Source of the DNA: Streptococcus sp.
GTDB lineage: Bacteria; Bacillota; Bacilli; Lactobacillales; Streptococcaceae
Direction: 5' to 3'
DNA: 15,289 nt
Assembly: GCA_030825825.1 (NCBI GenBank)
Contig: JAPJPE010000021.1
Location: 1 to 15,289, forward strand
Positions 1 through 6,066 of this stretch are shown one piece after another. How positions within the stretch are numbered: the stretch's first letter is position 1; every line of letters starts with the position of its first letter. Both the position numbers and the translations under genes were made by a program. Under the pieces are notes generated by a model. It was given only the letters and a program-made list of their open reading frames with translations. It was not told where the DNA came from and ran no database searches.

Positions 1-771
1 ATTTTCCGTGAGGCTGGTGAAAAAGTCGGGGCCTATACGCTCAAAGATTTTGATGAAAGTCTCGGGGTTAATGACCGCGTGGCCCTTGCAACAGCAGAAG
101 GCATCATGCGTCGTCGCATTAACCAAGCCCACATGGTTAATGGGGTGAGCTTTGTAAATCCAGATGCGGCCTATATCGATGTCGATGTTGAGATCGCATC
201 AGAAGTGCAAATCGAAGCCAATGTTACCCTAAAAGGGCACACAAAAGTTGGGGCTGAAACAGTCTTAACCAATGGAACCTATATTGTGGATAGTGAAATT
301 GGGGCAGGTGCCGTTATTACCAACTCCATGATTGAAGAGAGCACGGTAGCCGATGGCGTAACGGTAGGACCATATGCTCATATTCGCCCAGGTTCTAGCC
401 TTGCCAAAGATGTCCATATTGGAAACTTTGTCGAAGTCAAAGGTTCGTCTATTGGCGAAAATACCAAAGCTGGTCATTTGACCTACATCGGCAACTGTGA
501 AGTCGGCAGCAACGTTAACTTTGGTGCAGGAACCATCACAGTGAATTATGATGGCCAACATAAGTTTAAAACGACGATTGGAAACAATGTCTTTGTCGGA
601 TCCAATTCGACGATTATTGCGCCAGTTGAATTAGGCGACAATTCCTTAGTCGGTGCTGGATCAACCATTACCAAGGATGTACCAGCTGATGCGATTGCGA
701 TTGGTCGTGGCCGTCAAGTGAATAAAGAAGAGTATGCCCTTCGCTTGCCACACCATCCTAAAAATAAATAG
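1..771 (+). CDS. glmU: Bifunctional GlcNAc-1-P uridyltransferase / GlcN-1-P acetyltransferase, 3' part
   Basis: This is the C-terminal 256 residues of GlmU; the frame is open from base 1, so the uridyltransferase domain (roughly 200 residues, by comparison with the usual ~459) lies upstream. GlmU acetylates glucosamine-1-phosphate and then makes UDP-GlcNAc, the cytoplasmic precursor of peptidoglycan and teichoic acid linkage units. The fragment starts with the linker (NDRVALATAE, then MRRRIN) and continues as a left-handed beta-helix of hexapeptide repeats. Motifs seen include PYAHIRPG, KAGHLTYIGN (bases 475–477 encode the His that matches the E. coli catalytic His363) and GAGTITVNYDG. It ends with PHHPKNK. 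The stop codon TAG (769–771) merges into the ribosome site of the next gene, so these genes are probably co-transcribed. An ATG-less internal GTG at 79 is not the real start. Confidence 0.97.
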   Translation: MFREAGEKVGAYTLKDFDESLGVNDRVALATAEGIMRRRINQAHMVNGVSFVNPDAAYIDVDVEIASEVQIEANVTLKGHTKVGAETVLTNGTYIVDSEIGAGAVITNSMIEESTVADGVTVGPYAHIRPGSSLAKDVHIGNFVEVKGSSIGENTKAGHLTYIGNCEVGSNVNFGAGTITVNYDGQHKFKTTIGNNVFVGSNSTIIAPVELGDNSLVGAGSTITKDVPADAIAIGRGRQVNKEEYALRLPHHPKNK

Positions 772-780
772 GAGATTTTC

Positions 781-1326
781 ATGCAATTTGAAGAAAAAAC
801 CATTGAGCGCAAGGAGATTTATCAGGGGCCGATTTTCCAAGTGGTCACTGATCAAGTAGAACTACCAGCTGGAAAAGGCCAAGCGCAGCGTGATTTAATC
901 TTCCATAACGGAGCAGTAGCGGTTTTGCCGATCACAGAAGATGGGAAAACGATCTTGGTCAAGCAGTACCGCAAGGCGATTGAAAGGACCTCGGTGGAGA
1001 TTCCAGCAGGGAAGTTAGAAAAGGGAGAAAATGCAGATCCCCAAGCAGCTGCTCTGCGCGAATTGGAAGAAGAAATTGGCTACAAAGCGGATCTAGAGTT
1101 GTTGTATGATTTTTATTCAGCCATTGGATTTTGTAATGAGCGGATCAAACTTTATGGTGCGACCAACTTGAAAAAGGTGGAAAATCCACGTCCACAAGAT
1201 GCGGATGAGACCTTAGAGTTATTAGAAGTGACCTTGAAGGAAGCCAAAGATTTGATCCAAACTGGCGAAATCTGTGATGCCAAGACCATCATGGCTATCC
1301 AATATTGGGACTTAATCAATAAATAG
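781..1326 (+). CDS. Nudix hydrolase, ADP-ribose pyrophosphatase type
   Basis: A 181-residue protein that probably hydrolyses ADP-ribose to AMP and ribose-5-phosphate in the cytoplasm (NudF/ADPRase family). An N-terminal beta segment is followed by the Nudix box at residues 77–101, with GKLEKGE, then RELEEEIG; Glu97 and Glu98 are the expected metal ligands. The canonical box has seven residues between the first Glu and the REL; this one has nine (84–92), a two-residue insertion. Downstream, PRPQDADETLE matches the ADP-ribose pyrophosphatase pattern with a catalytic acidic loop. The ATG lies nine bases after the glmU stop, with GGAG at 771–774 as ribosome site. The gene sits between glmU and macP, as I recall for pneumococcus. 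The substrate is inferred from family resemblance. Confidence 0.9.
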   Translation: MQFEEKTIERKEIYQGPIFQVVTDQVELPAGKGQAQRDLIFHNGAVAVLPITEDGKTILVKQYRKAIERTSVEIPAGKLEKGENADPQAAALRELEEEIGYKADLELLYDFYSAIGFCNERIKLYGATNLKKVENPRPQDADETLELLEVTLKEAKDLIQTGEICDAKTIMAIQYWDLINK

Positions 1327-1337
1327 AGGAGGATCCG

Positions 1338-1673
1338 ATGGGAAAACCTTTATTAACCGATGAAATGATTGAACGAGCAAGGCGAGGCGAGGACATCACC
1401 GGTCCTAAAATGGTTGATGCTGAAGAGACGAAAATTATTCGGACAGACCACAGAGGATTTGGCTATGAACGTCCTATGAGAGAGAGTCGTATGGAGCGTC
1501 CACAAGAGCGTTATTCTCAGGATACTGTGCAGATCCAAGTGGAGCCCACAGTGACCAAGAGTCGTCGCATTGAAGAGCGCAAACAAAGCGTGGTCCAATC
1601 CAAACTCAATAAGATTTTGTTCTGGATCATTGTGCTCCTCATTGCCTTGATCATTGCTATTTGGCGTCTATAA
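1338..1673 (+). CDS. macP: MacP, membrane-anchored cofactor of PBP2a
   Basis: A 111-residue protein with a hydrophilic, charge-rich cytoplasmic N-terminus (about 1–90) and one C-terminal membrane span (about 91–110, LFWIIVLLIALIIAIWRL). The start MGKPLLTDEMIERARRGE and the position between the Nudix gene and mtnN match pneumococcal MacP. In S. pneumoniae MacP binds and activates the bifunctional synthase PBP2a and is phosphorylated by the kinase StkP on a threonine near residue 32. Here Thr31 in the segment EETKII is the likely equivalent, but that is an alignment from memory. The middle part (50–85) is rich in Arg, Glu and Gln and looks disordered. AGGAGG (1327–1332) directly follows the stop of the Nudix gene and is a near-perfect ribosome site. 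Confidence 0.88.
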   Translation: MGKPLLTDEMIERARRGEDITGPKMVDAEETKIIRTDHRGFGYERPMRESRMERPQERYSQDTVQIQVEPTVTKSRRIEERKQSVVQSKLNKILFWIIVLLIALIIAIWRL

Positions 1674-1703
1674 GGATAAGGTCGTCACAAGGAGAGAAAA
1701 GAC

Positions 1704-2396
1704 ATGAAAATTGGAATTATCGCAGCCATGCCCCAGGAGTTGAAGATCTTGGTTGAAGCCCTTGAAAATAGGGAAAAGCATCTGCGTCTTGGAAAAGTCT
1801 ACTATACAGGATCGATTGGTCGCCATGAGGTCGTTTTGGTTGAAAGTGGTATCGGAAAAGTCATGTCAGCTATGAGTGTAGCAGTCTTGGCCAACGATTT
1901 TAAGGTGGAAGCCATTATCAATACGGGTTCTGCAGGTGCCGTTGCCCCAGGGATGGCTGTTGGAGATATCGTCCTTGCAGACAAATTGGCTTATCATGAT
2001 GTGGATGTGACAGCCTTTGGCTATAAGTATGGTCAAATGGCAGGTCAACCACTTTACTTTGAATCCAGCCGCTATTTTGTTTCAGAGATGAAAAAAGTTC
2101 TGGAAGAAGAAGCTGCAACCACACATGTTGGCTTGATTACAACAGGAGATAGCTTTATCGCGAGTGAAGAAAAAGTCGCAGCCATTCGGGAGCATTTTCC
2201 AGAAGTCTTGGCTGTTGAGATGGAAGGGGCAGCTATTGCTCAGGCCGCTCATGCAGCTGGCCGTCCCTTCATGGTTATTCGGGCGATGAGTGATACGGCA
2301 GATCATGCAGCCAATATCTCTTTTGATGAATTTATCGGGGAAGCTGGCGAACGCTCTGCTCGAACCCTGATTACCTTCTTGAAGAGATTGGTGTAG
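1704..2396 (+). CDS. mtnN: 5'-methylthioadenosine/S-adenosylhomocysteine nucleosidase
   Basis: A 230-residue cytoplasmic enzyme (also called Pfs) that removes adenine from S-adenosylhomocysteine and 5'-methylthioadenosine. It feeds methionine salvage and yields S-ribosylhomocysteine, the LuxS substrate for AI-2. Full family length. Glu12 (MPQEL), SGIGKV (48–53), TGSAG (74–78), Glu174 (VEMEGAA) and Asp197 (RAMSDTAD) occupy exactly the catalytic and substrate-binding positions known from E. coli MTAN. The ribosome site AAGGAG is at 1689–1694, nine bases before the ATG. It follows macP by 30 bases with no terminator between them, so it probably belongs to the glmU operon. Confidence 0.97.
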   Translation: MKIGIIAAMPQELKILVEALENREKHLRLGKVYYTGSIGRHEVVLVESGIGKVMSAMSVAVLANDFKVEAIINTGSAGAVAPGMAVGDIVLADKLAYHDVDVTAFGYKYGQMAGQPLYFESSRYFVSEMKKVLEEEAATTHVGLITTGDSFIASEEKVAAIREHFPEVLAVEMEGAAIAQAAHAAGRPFMVIRAMSDTADHAANISFDEFIGEAGERSARTLITFLKRLV

Positions 2397-2418
2397 AAAA
2401 AATATAGGGAAATTGAAC

Positions 2419-2727
2419 ATGTACCGTGAATCGTATTTTGATGGAGGCCTATTTTCATATATTGGCCATGTTTTATTAGCAACCTTCATTACAGTATTTA
2501 CTTTTGGGATTTGTGCTCCTTGGGGCGTATGCATTATGTATAACTGGAAGGTCAAGCATACCGTGATTGATGGTCGTCGTCAGTACTTTGACGGCACGGC
2601 TATGCAGTTATTTGGAAATTGGATCAAATGGTGGTTCTTTACCATCATTACATTTGGGATCTATGTGTTCTGGTTAAATATCAAGGTCACTCAATGGATT
2701 ACCAAGCATACTCATTTTATAGACTAA
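2419..2727 (+). CDS. Small DUF898-like membrane protein
   Basis: A 102-residue membrane protein of unknown function. I place the start at the ATG at 2419, because AGGGA at 2406–2410 is then at normal spacing; a TTG six bases upstream lies too close to it. The N-terminus MYRESYFDGGLFSYIG and the repeated phrases TFGICAPWGVCIMYNWK and TFGIYVFWLNIKV resemble the YjgN/DUF898 family, which combines an F-D-G motif with aromatic-rich helices. This protein is much shorter than E. coli YjgN. Two membrane spans are visible, about residues 12–40 and 70–92. It begins 22 bases after mtnN and ends just before a terminator, so it is probably the last gene of the glmU operon. Confidence 0.75.
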   Translation: MYRESYFDGGLFSYIGHVLLATFITVFTFGICAPWGVCIMYNWKVKHTVIDGRRQYFDGTAMQLFGNWIKWWFFTIITFGIYVFWLNIKVTQWITKHTHFID

Positions 2728-2730
2728 TTG

Positions 2731-2762
2731 AAAAGGACTCGTCTACGGACTAGTCCTTTTTT
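2731..2762 (+). terminator. Intrinsic terminator after the glmU–mtnN operon
   Basis: Perfect 9-bp arms AAAAGGACT (2731–2739) and AGTCCTTTT (2752–2760), with a 12-base loop and a T-run at 2757–2762. It closes the upstream operon and separates it from nth. Confidence 0.9.
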
Positions 2763-2795
2763 GAAGCCGAATCTTTCAGAAATAGGGAACTTTCA

Positions 2796-2804
2796 TGCTA
2801 TAAT
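2796..2804 (+). promoter_or_regulatory. Extended -10 promoter for nth
   Basis: TGCTATAAT is an exact TGnTATAAT extended -10. No good -35 is present (TTCAGA at 2775–2780 is the nearest candidate), as is common for extended -10 promoters. Transcription would begin near 2811, with AAGGAGA at 2821–2827 as ribosome site. Confidence 0.8.
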
Positions 2805-2831
2805 AAAGACTAGTAATGTAAAGGAGAGAAT

Positions 2832-3455
2832 ATGGTTTTATCAAAAAAACGGGCACGCCATGTGATTGAAGAAATTATCGCCCTCTTTCCAGATGCTAAA
2901 CCGAGTCTGGATTTTCGTAATCATTTTGAATTATTAGTGGCAGTCATGCTCTCAGCTCAGACGACAGATGCGGCTGTTAACAAAGCGACACCAGGTTTGT
3001 TTGCGGCTTTTCCAACCCCACACGCCATGGCAGCAGCCAGTGAATCCGATATCGCCAAGCATATTTCTAAATTAGGCCTCTATCGAAATAAGGCCAAATT
3101 TCTAAAAAAATGTGCCCAACAATTGCTGGATAACTTTGATGGGCAAGTACCTCAGACTCGTGAAGAGTTAGAAAGTCTAGCAGGAGTAGGACGCAAGACT
3201 GCAAATGTGGTCATGAGTGTAGGATTTGGCATTCCAGCTTTTGCTGTCGATACCCATGTGGAGCGAATCTGCAAGCACCATGATATCGTCAAGAAATCAG
3301 CAACACCATTGGAAGTTGAAAAGCGGGTCATGGATGTTCTGCCAAAGAGCGAATGGCTGGCTGCCCATCAAGCCATGATTTACTTTGGACGGGCTATCTG
3401 CCATCCTAAAAATCCTGAATGTGACCAGTACCCACAACTCTATCATTTTGATTAG
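2832..3455 (+). CDS. nth: Endonuclease III (DNA glycosylase/AP lyase) with incomplete Fe–S motif
   Basis: A 207-residue base-excision repair glycosylase that removes oxidised pyrimidines and cleaves the abasic site. The helix-hairpin-helix LAGVGRKTANVV (116–127) contains the Schiff-base Lys122, and the catalytic Asp is Asp140 in AVDTHVERI. The C-terminus should carry C-x6-C-x2-C-x5-C for a [4Fe-4S] cluster. Here only Cys190 and Cys197 remain; position 200 is Tyr (codon TAC, one base from TGC) and position 206 is Phe. The protein therefore probably binds no cluster or an altered one. I believe other streptococcal Nth proteins look alike, but that is from memory. The gene stands alone with its own promoter and terminator. 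Confidence 0.95.
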   Translation: MVLSKKRARHVIEEIIALFPDAKPSLDFRNHFELLVAVMLSAQTTDAAVNKATPGLFAAFPTPHAMAAASESDIAKHISKLGLYRNKAKFLKKCAQQLLDNFDGQVPQTREELESLAGVGRKTANVVMSVGFGIPAFAVDTHVERICKHHDIVKKSATPLEVEKRVMDVLPKSEWLAAHQAMIYFGRAICHPKNPECDQYPQLYHFD

Positions 3456-3464
3456 GAATCAGTT

Positions 3465-3496
3465 CCTCTGCTCGAAAGAGCAGAGGTTCTTTTTTA
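3465..3496 (+). terminator. Intrinsic terminator after nth
   Basis: Perfect 9-bp arms CCTCTGCTC (3465–3473) and GAGCAGAGG (3478–3486), a GAAA tetraloop and a T-rich tail TTCTTTTTT. It starts nine bases after the nth stop. Confidence 0.93.
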
Positions 3497-3662
3497 GGCT
3501 AAACGTATATTTATTAAAAGGATTGAAAGATTCGGTTTTGCAAATCTGTGGTGGTAGGTGCCTAGACTCCCCTATCCGGCTTCTTTGTGATCGATTTCAA
3601 GATGCTTTTTCTTTATATCTTATTATATTCATTCAGAAAAAACGAACTTTTTTAAAATAAAT

Positions 3663-3691
3663 TTGGTTTTTTTTAAGAAATAGTGTATAAT
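3663..3691 (+). promoter_or_regulatory. Promoter of the peptide-binding lipoprotein gene
   Basis: -10 TATAAT at 3686–3691 and a partial -35 TTGGTT at 3663–3668, 17 bases apart, in very AT-rich DNA. The predicted leader is about 23 bases and contains AAGGAG at 3709–3714. The preceding stretch, 3497–3660, holds nothing I recognise. Confidence 0.75.
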
Positions 3692-3720
3692 GGTAGAAAA
3701 TCTAACATAAGGAGATAGTG

Positions 3721-5688
3721 ATGAAAGCAAAAAAACTGTTAGCTCTTGCAGGAGTTTCTGTTGCAGGTGCCTTTTTCTTAGCAGCGTGTGGCGGTGGTAG
3801 TAGCAATCAAGCAACTTACTCATTCGTCTATTCAGCGGATCCAAATACCTTGGATTACATCGCTGCAACTCGTACAACAACTTCAGATGTCACAAGTAAC
3901 CTTGTAGATGGTCTTCTTGAAAACGACCGATACGGAAACTTTGTGCCAAGTCTAGCAGAAGATTGGACTGTCTCTGAAGATGGATTAACCTATACTTACA
4001 AACTTCGTAAGGATGCCAAATGGTATACGAGTGAAGGAGAAGAATATGGTGCTGTAACGGCTCAAGACTTTGTTACAGGGATCAAACACGCGGTTGAGTC
4101 TAAATCAGAAGGTCTCTTCTTGATTCAAAATTCGATCAAAGGTTTGGATGCCTACGTAAAAGGGGAAACCAAAGACTTTAACACAGTTGGAGTCAAAGCC
4201 TTAGACGACCACACCATCCAATATACTTTGGTTCGTCCAGAAAGCTTCTGGAACTCAAAAACAACCTCAGGTGTTCTTTTCCCAGTTAATGCGGATTTCT
4301 TGAAATCTCAAGGAAAAGATTTTGGTTCTTTGAAACCTAGCAGCATCTTATACAATGGTCCATATTACTTGAAATCATTGACTTCAAAATCTGAGATTGA
4401 ATTGGTCAAGAACAAAGACTATTACGATGCGAAAAATGTTCATATCGACAATGTCAAATTGACCTTTAACGATGGATCAAATCCAGATTCTATCATTAAG
4501 AACTTTGAAAAAGGTCAATATTCCTTTGCATCTGTTATGCCAAACAGCTCGACGTATAAGAGTGTCAAGAAAAACTTTGGCGACAACATTGTCTACGGTT
4601 TGCAATTGGGAACATCCTACTATCTTGGATTCAACTTGGACCGTCAAAAGTATGACCACACTGCCAAAACTACGGATGAACAAAAAGCTTCTACCAAGAA
4701 AGCAATCCTGAACAAGGACTTCCGTCAAGCGGTGAACTTTGGTTTTGACCGCAAATCATATGCGGCACAAGTATCTGGATCTGATGCGGCTGAAAATACC
4801 CTTCGTAGCACTTTGGTGCCACCAACTTATGTCCAAGTCAATGGAGAAGATTTTGGTAAGGTCGTTGAAAAACAATTGGTTACCTATGGGGATCAATGGA
4901 AGGGTGTGAGCCTGGACGATGGTCAAACGAGCCTTTACAGCCCAGAAAAAGCCAAAGCTTCCTTTGCGAAAGCCAAAGCTGAATTGCAAAAACAAGGCGT
5001 TCAATTCCCAATTCATTTGGACTACATTGTTAGCCAAGTGGACAACAGCATGGTCCAACAAGCTAGCTCCTTCAAACAATCTGTAGAGTCAGCGCTTGGT
5101 GCAGACAATGTCGTTGTGGACCTTCAAAAGGTATCGGATGATGATTTCCAAAATATCACCTACTTCAGCGATACAGCGGCTGCGAGAGATTACGATATCT
5201 CAGGCGGTGGTTGGGCTCCTGACTACCAAGACCCATCGACTTACCTCGAAAGTATCAGCCCAGTAAATGGTTCTGTCTTCTACTATCTTGGTATTGATGC
5301 AGGTTCAAACAATCCAGCCATTGCAGCAGTTGGTTTGGATCAATACGCTAACATGTTGAAAGACGCCGATGCTGAATTGTTGGATCAAGGAAAACGCTAT
5401 GAAAAATATGCAGCAGCGCAAGCTTGGTTGACAGATAGCTCGATTACGCTTCCAACTGTCTCAAATGGTGGTGCTCCAATGCTTCAACGGACTGTGCCAT
5501 ACAGCCGTGCTGCTTCATGGGTTGGTACAAAAGGAACAGGAACATTCTACAAATACCTTGAAATGTCTAAAGATGTTGTCACTACAAAAGACTTTAACAA
5601 GGCCAAAGAAGAATGGTTGAAGAAAAAAGCAGAATCCAATAAAAAAGCTCAAGAAGATCTCAAAGATCACATCGAAAAGAAAAAATAA
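3721..5688 (+). CDS. Oligopeptide-binding lipoprotein, AmiA/AliA/AliB/Hpp type (SBP family 5)
   Basis: A 655-residue surface lipoprotein that presumably binds extracellular peptides and delivers them to an oligopeptide ABC transporter. I choose the ATG at 3721 over the GTG three bases upstream because it is better spaced from AAGGAG. The signal peptide is residues 1–22 with lipobox LAA-C; Cys23 is lipidated. The mature protein has the family 5 fold: SADPNTLD near the N-terminus, YGNFVPSLAEDW (early), YNGPYYLKS, FRQAVNFGFDRKSYA, GGWAPDYQDPSTYL, and a late ITLPTVSNGG segment. The Lys/Glu-rich tail (about 625–655) is probably helical. The length matches pneumococcal AmiA/AliA/AliB (about 650–660). 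It lies alone between terminators with no permease or ATPase genes, so it probably shares the Ami/Hpp transporter encoded elsewhere. I cannot decide which paralogue it is. Confidence 0.93.
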   Translation: MKAKKLLALAGVSVAGAFFLAACGGGSSNQATYSFVYSADPNTLDYIAATRTTTSDVTSNLVDGLLENDRYGNFVPSLAEDWTVSEDGLTYTYKLRKDAKWYTSEGEEYGAVTAQDFVTGIKHAVESKSEGLFLIQNSIKGLDAYVKGETKDFNTVGVKALDDHTIQYTLVRPESFWNSKTTSGVLFPVNADFLKSQGKDFGSLKPSSILYNGPYYLKSLTSKSEIELVKNKDYYDAKNVHIDNVKLTFNDGSNPDSIIKNFEKGQYSFASVMPNSSTYKSVKKNFGDNIVYGLQLGTSYYLGFNLDRQKYDHTAKTTDEQKASTKKAILNKDFRQAVNFGFDRKSYAAQVSGSDAAENTLRSTLVPPTYVQVNGEDFGKVVEKQLVTYGDQWKGVSLDDGQTSLYSPEKAKASFAKAKAELQKQGVQFPIHLDYIVSQVDNSMVQQASSFKQSVESALGADNVVVDLQKVSDDDFQNITYFSDTAAARDYDISGGGWAPDYQDPSTYLESISPVNGSVFYYLGIDAGSNNPAIAAVGLDQYANMLKDADAELLDQGKRYEKYAAAQAWLTDSSITLPTVSNGGAPMLQRTVPYSRAASWVGTKGTGTFYKYLEMSKDVVTTKDFNKAKEEWLKKKAESNKKAQEDLKDHIEKKK

Positions 5689-5724
5689 ATCAATCATTGT
5701 TCCATCAATGAGGATAAAAAAAGT

Positions 5725-5755
5725 CGGAACCTTCATGTGAGGGTTCCGTTTTTTT
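5725..5755 (+). terminator. Terminator after the peptide-binding lipoprotein gene
   Basis: CGGAACC (5725–5731) pairs with GGTTCCG (5742–5748). The stem continues inward through a T·G pair and TC/GA to an ATGT loop, then a T7 run at 5749–5755. A preceding A-rich tract would make it usable in both directions. Confidence 0.9.
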
Positions 5756-5803
5756 AGGTATCGAATGTTAGTCCATCTCGTTTTTTAGATGAAAGATAAA
5801 TCA

Positions 5804-5866
5804 ATCACCCGCTATTGAACTGTACCCAAAAAGATAGATTTTTGGGTATAGCTATAGACGGGTGAT
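5804..5866. repeat. Nested 63-base palindrome, possible IS/MITE remnant
   Basis: Outer arms ATCACCCG (5804–5811) and CGGGTGAT (5859–5866) are perfect. CTAT (5812–5815) pairs with ATAG (5854–5857) past one bulged A. The inner arms TACCCAAAAA (5823–5832) and TTTTTGGGTA (5839–5848) form a perfect 10-bp stem with loop GATAGA. No T-run follows on either strand, so it is not an ordinary terminator. The piece TTGAACTGTACCCAAAAAG resembles the ends of some IS3-family (IS150-type) elements as I remember them; two such ends face to face would give this structure. The element sits eight bases from the VOC fragment breakpoint. Confidence 0.7.
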
Positions 5867-5874
5867 CATCATTC

Positions 5875-5967
5875 TATTCACTAAATCTTAAAAAATAGCC
5901 ATCTGGGTCTAAAACTGCAAATTCATGAGGATAGATATAATGGTCGCCAACACGAAATTCTCTTTTG
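5875..5967 (-). pseudogene. 3'-terminal fragment of a VOC-family gene (partial duplicate)
   Basis: On the minus strand this stretch reads REFRVGDHYIYPHEF followed by AVLDPDGYFLRFSE and a TAG stop. That is the last 30 or so codons of the VOC gene at 7127–7513. It aligns without gaps to 7128–7220 at a constant offset of 1253 bases, with 89 of 93 positions identical by my count. The four differences give one silent change and the substitutions F to Y, D to G and K to E. Similarity stops sharply at 5968. No start codon or ribosome site belongs to it, so it is a non-functional remnant. Confidence 0.92.
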
Positions 5968-5987
5968 TTGTACCCTATGCTTTTTAG

Positions 5988-6001
5988 CGAAAACGTTTCC
6001 T
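5988..6001 (+). promoter_or_regulatory. Possible CcpA-binding site (cre)
   Basis: CGAAAACGTTTCCT matches 11 of 14 positions of the cre-type consensus TGAAARCGYTTTCA and carries the central CG. It ends one base before the proposed -35, so bound CcpA would affect the promoter directly. A sequence match only. Confidence 0.4.
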
Positions 6002-6002
6002 A

Positions 6003-6031
6003 TTTAAATAAACTCTAAAAAATGATAAAAT
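6003..6031 (+). promoter_or_regulatory. Promoter of the small lipoprotein gene
   Basis: Extended -10 TGATAAAAT (6023–6031) with TTTAAA at 6003–6008 as a 4/6 -35, 17 bases apart. A strong ribosome site, AAGGAGGT (6051–6058), follows. Confidence 0.7.
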
Positions 6032-6066
6032 ATTTGTAAGTCAACCACTTAAGGAGGTTAAGCATT

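Larger units (their letters stand above)
5689..6066. other. Gene-free 378 bases: terminator, palindrome, VOC fragment, promoter
   Basis: This gap holds, in order, the terminator of the peptide-binding protein (5725–5755), about 48 bases without recognisable content, a nested palindrome (5804–5866), a 93-bp fragment of a VOC gene (5875–5967), a possible cre site (5988–6001) and the promoter and ribosome site of the next lipoprotein. It reads as a junction between core and acquired DNA. Confidence 0.8.

Noticed and set aside
2082..2555. 157-residue minus-strand frame opposite mtnN
   Set aside because: Antisense shadow of a gene with complete catalytic residues; no start signal and no family resemblance.
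2767..3535. 12-base inverted repeat (CCGAATCTTTCA and its complement) flanking nth
   Set aside because: Several 12-base matches are expected by chance in 15 kb, and no further similarity surrounds them, so a mobile unit is not supported.
3385..3660. 91-residue plus-strand frame overlapping the end of nth
   Set aside because: It passes through the nth terminator and an AT-rich promoter region, has no ribosome site and resembles nothing I know.
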